64,000 bases of DNA, taken from positions 558,001-622,000 of the forward strand of contig NZ_CP143258.1 of the NCBI RefSeq assembly GCF_036320655.1. Reading direction: 5' to 3'. Of the stretch, positions 60,795 through 64,000 are shown piece by piece. Both the position numbers and the translations under genes were made by a program. This DNA comes from Porphyromonas pogonae (lineage in GTDB: Bacteria; Bacteroidota; Bacteroidia; Bacteroidales; Porphyromonadaceae). Under the pieces are notes generated by a model that was given only the letters and a program-made list of their open reading frames with translations, did not search any database and was not told the DNA's origin. Every line of letters begins with the position of its first letter. Position 1 is the stretch's first letter.

Positions 60795-61560
60795 TACAGC
60801 CCACCATACTCCCAAAGCCTCAGCAGATGCCTCAAAACTTACAATATTTATCATGGGGGCAACTTCAGGTATGGGCAAGGAGTTGGCTATAAGATATGCT
60901 GCCGAGGGTCACAAATTGGCTCTGTGTGGCAGACACACGGAGCAATTGCAGGATATTCAAAGCCTTTATCCCAACAACGTATATTTAAAAAAAATAGATA
61001 TTACTCAACCCAATGCTGATACTCTCATCGAGGGTTTCATATCCGAGATGGGGGGCATTGATATTTACATTCACAGCTCCGGTGTGGGGTGGCAAAACAG
61101 AGACCTTGATCTGGACAAAGAATTGGCTACTGCCGCTGTCAATGTAGATGGTTTTATCCGCAGTGTGGGTACAGCTTTCCGCTATTTCCAGCAAAAAGGC
61201 TATGGTCACCTGGTGGCTATCACATCTATAGCTGCTTATAGAGGACTGGGTGTAGCTCCGGCTTATGCTTCGACTAAAGCTTTTCAGGCAAGGTATGTGC
61301 AGTCGCTCAAACAACTCTCGGCCATTCGCAACACCCCTATCAACATTACCGAGATAAAGCCGGGTTTTGTAGACACCCCTTTGCTCAAACAAGATAAATA
61401 TCCTCTTATGATGGATAAGACTTTTGTAGCAGGTGAAATAACAAAAGCGATAAGAAAAAAACGTCGACACAAGATTATAGACAGACGTTACGTTTTCCTT
61501 GTACGCGCTTGGCAGCTCCTACCACGTTGTATATGGGAGAGGTGGCGACTTACCAATTAA
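60784..61560 (+). CDS. Short-chain dehydrogenase/reductase
   Basis: A 258-aa classical SDR. It has the cofactor loop GATSGMGKELA near residue 27, HSSGVGWQN for the NAG-type motif, the Ser in AITSIAAYRG and the YxxxK in YASTK. Substrate is unknown. The ATG at 60784 lies inside the end of pdxB; a TTG at 60778 is less likely. Overlap suggests co-expression with pdxB. Confidence 0.92.
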   Translation: MKNDTAHHTPKASADASKLTIFIMGATSGMGKELAIRYAAEGHKLALCGRHTEQLQDIQSLYPNNVYLKKIDITQPNADTLIEGFISEMGGIDIYIHSSGVGWQNRDLDLDKELATAAVNVDGFIRSVGTAFRYFQQKGYGHLVAITSIAAYRGLGVAPAYASTKAFQARYVQSLKQLSAIRNTPINITEIKPGFVDTPLLKQDKYPLMMDKTFVAGEITKAIRKKRRHKIIDRRYVFLVRAWQLLPRCIWERWRLTN

Positions 61561-61636
61561 TGTAAACACCATTGTAAATATAAATTACCATTTAACTACT
61601 TTCTATTCTCATTTACCAATAAGATCTCATTTACAC

Positions 61637-64000
61637 ATGACAAATAATCAAACTTTACGTATATACCTGTTTTCAATATTACTTTTATTAGGAGGTCTGC
61701 CTACTGTTTATGCCCAATATACCGTAGGAGGTTTGCCTGCTTCATTGGCCGATAAAGGTGTAGGTGCCCGTGTCCAAACAAACCGAGGCTTATCCACGGT
61801 ACCTGCCAGTGCCATCTATAAAATGGCATCTCTTGATACCATGCAAATAATAAAACAAGAGACAAACGCAGCCCTTGGTAACAATGCACGATTCAGAGTG
61901 CTCAACTTTGCGATAGATAGAGCTGTGAGCATCAGCCCATCAGGTATAGGTGAGATTTTTACAAACGATCAAGGAACGCGTATATGGCGCATGAAGATCA
62001 AGTCCAATGGCGCTTACAGCCTTGGCTTTAAGCTTGAGCGCTTCAGGATACCTCAAGGGGGTAAGCTCTTTTTTTACAATGAATATGGAGCAATACATGG
62101 AGCATACACGGAAGAGAATAACAACCCTGATATGCAGCTGCAGATATCTCCCATCGAAGGAGATGAGGTGACTATAGAATATAATTTTCCACAAGGTTAT
62201 TCCCAAGCTACAGGTGCAGATGTGCCCTTTGTTATATCGCATGTATACCATGACTACAAAGGACTAAAGAGATTGTACAATGAATCTGTGTCAAGACTCG
62301 GAGGTAGCAATGTAGGTGAGCCTTGGTTTGAATTAGCAGGACTAAATTGTATCCCTAATGTGAAGAGTTTTCCGGAGACAGATAAACAAGCTCGCAGTGT
62401 AACCCTTATTATTGTCAATGGCACCACTGTGTGTTCAGGTGCCTTGATCAACAATCTCAGAAATGACGGTACACCTTATCTATTGACCGCCTCACATTGT
62501 GTCAATAATATATATAAGAATAAGGGGGATATGAACTATATCCACAATGCAGTGAAAACCATGGTTTTCTTTTTCGGGTTTCAGTCTCAAATTCCGGAAA
62601 AATATATTAGGGCTACTGAAGAACTTACGCTTTCAGGAGCTGAACTGGTAGCCTTGGATGAGACGTCTGATATGTGCTTGGTAAAGATAACCGGTGTACC
62701 CTCAACTAAGGGTGGGCTCAACAAATCTAAGATACCCGCTGAATACAATCCTTACTTTAGCGGATGGAATATAAGTACCGACGTCAAGGGCTCCCACTTC
62801 GGTATACATCATCCTTTGGCGTCGGTAAAAAGGTACTCCATGACTACAGCAACTTTGACTTTGGATGACTTTATTACAGAAGATCAAAATCGTATGATTA
62901 AATGGCACAAGCATCACTGGCTTATCAGTAAATGGGATATTGGTTGTACGGCGGGAGGATCTTCAGGATCTCCGCTTTTCGATCAAGACGGATTGATCAT
63001 AGGAGCTCTCACCGGCGGAGCGTCTTCCTGCGCGAGCCCTGCCAACGATGCTTATTATGCTATATATACTGCATGGAACAAACGCACTGAAGCTCCCATG
63101 GAAAATCAGGTACTAAGTGCATGGCTTGATCCTGATCACTCCGGAGCGAAGCAGTGCAATGGCTTTGATCCTCTGGAGGGACATCCTTTAGTAAGACATA
63201 GCGGGGTGCTGGGCTCAGTGTATAATCAGGATATAGAAGCTGCTCTACCGGGAGAAGGAGTCAGGGGCATAGGCAATAGGTATGATCTTGATCCCGGCAC
63301 TCGCATATTGGGCGCTTATGTCGTATTCAAAGGCAATCAAGTGATTGCCGGCAGTTTCCCTCAGCTCAAAGTAGCCCTGCGAGAAGTACAGCAAAACGGT
63401 GAGGTGGAAGGCTCCGCAGGGCAGTGGCACACAATAATGGGTTACCCCGGTTACTCGTCATACGATTTTAGTTCTTCGGGCTTCAATAAGAGACCTCGCA
63501 CTATCTCTGCGGATTCTTTAGAGGTATTTATTCCCTTGAGAGATAATCAAGGTAAGTACATTGATATCAATCAGGGTGGTAAATATCAGTTGAGTGTGGA
63601 ACTCAATGCCGGTAATAAATTTACACTCCCCGTCTTTCGTCTGAGAGATGGTTTTGCCCACCGCCGTATAGCTTATGTACAAGAAGCAGGAGGCAAGTGG
63701 ATCAATGCATCTGAATACCCCAGTCATCCGTACGACGGTGCCTATTGGATAGACTTGGTTACCCAGTCTTCATTCGATCATGGCAAGGCTCCTACCGATA
63801 CATCCATGTACGACTCCTATATTGTAAAGTGCGACGGGCGCAGGCTCATGATTCAATCGAAACGTCCTGCTTTGGGCAAGATAGAAGATCTTACAAAGCT
63901 CTCTGTCTATCATATGAGTGGCATCAGAGCTATCTATCTCAAGCTGGAAAGCTCTGTAACTTATATAGATTTGGCGAGCCGTTTACCACGTGGTGTATAT
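61637..64000 (+). CDS. Secreted Lys-C-like serine endopeptidase, partial
   Basis: The 788 codons from 61637 stay open to the window edge, so the C-terminus is missing. A signal peptide (MTNNQTLRIYLFSILLLLGGLPTVYAQ) and a ~230-aa propeptide-like region come first. The chymotrypsin-fold protease then shows His in TASHCV, Asp in SDMCLVKI and Ser in GGSSGSPLFD, the pattern of lysyl endopeptidases. The rest is beta-sandwich modules, as in T9SS cargo proteins, whose sorting domain would lie beyond the edge. The specificity for lysine is inferred. Confidence 0.87.
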   Translation, partial: MTNNQTLRIYLFSILLLLGGLPTVYAQYTVGGLPASLADKGVGARVQTNRGLSTVPASAIYKMASLDTMQIIKQETNAALGNNARFRVLNFAIDRAVSISPSGIGEIFTNDQGTRIWRMKIKSNGAYSLGFKLERFRIPQGGKLFFYNEYGAIHGAYTEENNNPDMQLQISPIEGDEVTIEYNFPQGYSQATGADVPFVISHVYHDYKGLKRLYNESVSRLGGSNVGEPWFELAGLNCIPNVKSFPETDKQARSVTLIIVNGTTVCSGALINNLRNDGTPYLLTASHCVNNIYKNKGDMNYIHNAVKTMVFFFGFQSQIPEKYIRATEELTLSGAELVALDETSDMCLVKITGVPSTKGGLNKSKIPAEYNPYFSGWNISTDVKGSHFGIHHPLASVKRYSMTTATLTLDDFITEDQNRMIKWHKHHWLISKWDIGCTAGGSSGSPLFDQDGLIIGALTGGASSCASPANDAYYAIYTAWNKRTEAPMENQVLSAWLDPDHSGAKQCNGFDPLEGHPLVRHSGVLGSVYNQDIEAALPGEGVRGIGNRYDLDPGTRILGAYVVFKGNQVIAGSFPQLKVALREVQQNGEVEGSAGQWHTIMGYPGYSSYDFSSSGFNKRPRTISADSLEVFIPLRDNQGKYIDINQGGKYQLSVELNAGNKFTLPVFRLRDGFAHRRIAYVQEAGGKWINASEYPSHPYDGAYWIDLVTQSSFDHGKAPTDTSMYDSYIVKCDGRRLMIQSKRPALGKIEDLTKLSVYHMSGIRAIYLKLESSVTYIDLASRLPRGVY

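Overview
The window is chromosomal DNA of a Bacteroidota bacterium, most likely a Porphyromonas-like member of the Bacteroidales. The evidence is promoters of the TAnnTTTG type, a fused SecDF, an S46 dipeptidyl peptidase, a Lys-C-like endopeptidase, a subtilase with a type IX secretion (T9SS)-style C-terminal tail, a PorV/PorQ-like barrel protein and DUF3467. No rRNA or tRNA gene was seen.

Layout. Positions 1-2046 hold the start of a MATE transporter gene (minus strand), a 187-bp MITE, a non-coding element with a 22-bp repeat array, and a small lipoprotein. Positions 2047-23311 are mostly housekeeping: metG, corA-like, mscL, ruvB, a flippase, DUF389, a DPP7-like peptidase, copZ-copA, an Ig-like lipoprotein, a zinc metallopeptidase, an epimerase, an MCE-domain protein, an amidase and cutC. 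Positions 23312-24669 hold a second repeat-array element. Positions 24670-30308 (minus strand) encode envelope proteins: a PorV/PorQ-like barrel, a subtilase and a BACON lipoprotein. Positions 31071-37891 are a TPP-riboswitch-led thiamine operon, thiS-thiC-(tenI/thiD/thiE fusion)-thiG-thiH-thiF, followed by secDF. Positions 41085-57550 are an accessory island with two near-identical 1430-bp IS copies in the same orientation at its ends. Positions 57551-64000 hold a third repeat-array element, DUF3467, pdxB, an SDR gene and the start of a secreted Lys-C-like protease.

The island (42.5-56.1 kb) holds an Abi_2 abortive-infection gene, a truncated outer-membrane receptor gene, another MITE and a tightly packed minus-strand operon that looks like a RiPP (ribosomally made, modified peptide) cluster. 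In order of transcription the operon is: a Cys-rich double-glycine precursor peptide, a radical SAM/SPASM enzyme, a glycosyltransferase fused to a LanC-like domain, a large outer-membrane barrel, a second LanC-like protein, a second glycosyltransferase, a C39-peptidase ABC exporter and a short HlyD-like membrane protein. The inferred product is a radical-SAM-modified and possibly glycosylated peptide, cleaved after GG during export. One IS copy abuts the 5' end of the precursor gene, which now has no ordinary start codon, so this copy may be silenced.

Two dispersed repeat systems stand out. One is a 187-bp MITE present four times, each copy flanked by a perfect 5-bp target duplication. The other is an intergenic element family with a near-identical TTGACAAAGGGG promoter, about 200 bp with a small ORF, a hairpin, then six repeats in exact 22-bp register; the repeat core differs at each locus. 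A fourth locus has only a 22-bp array.
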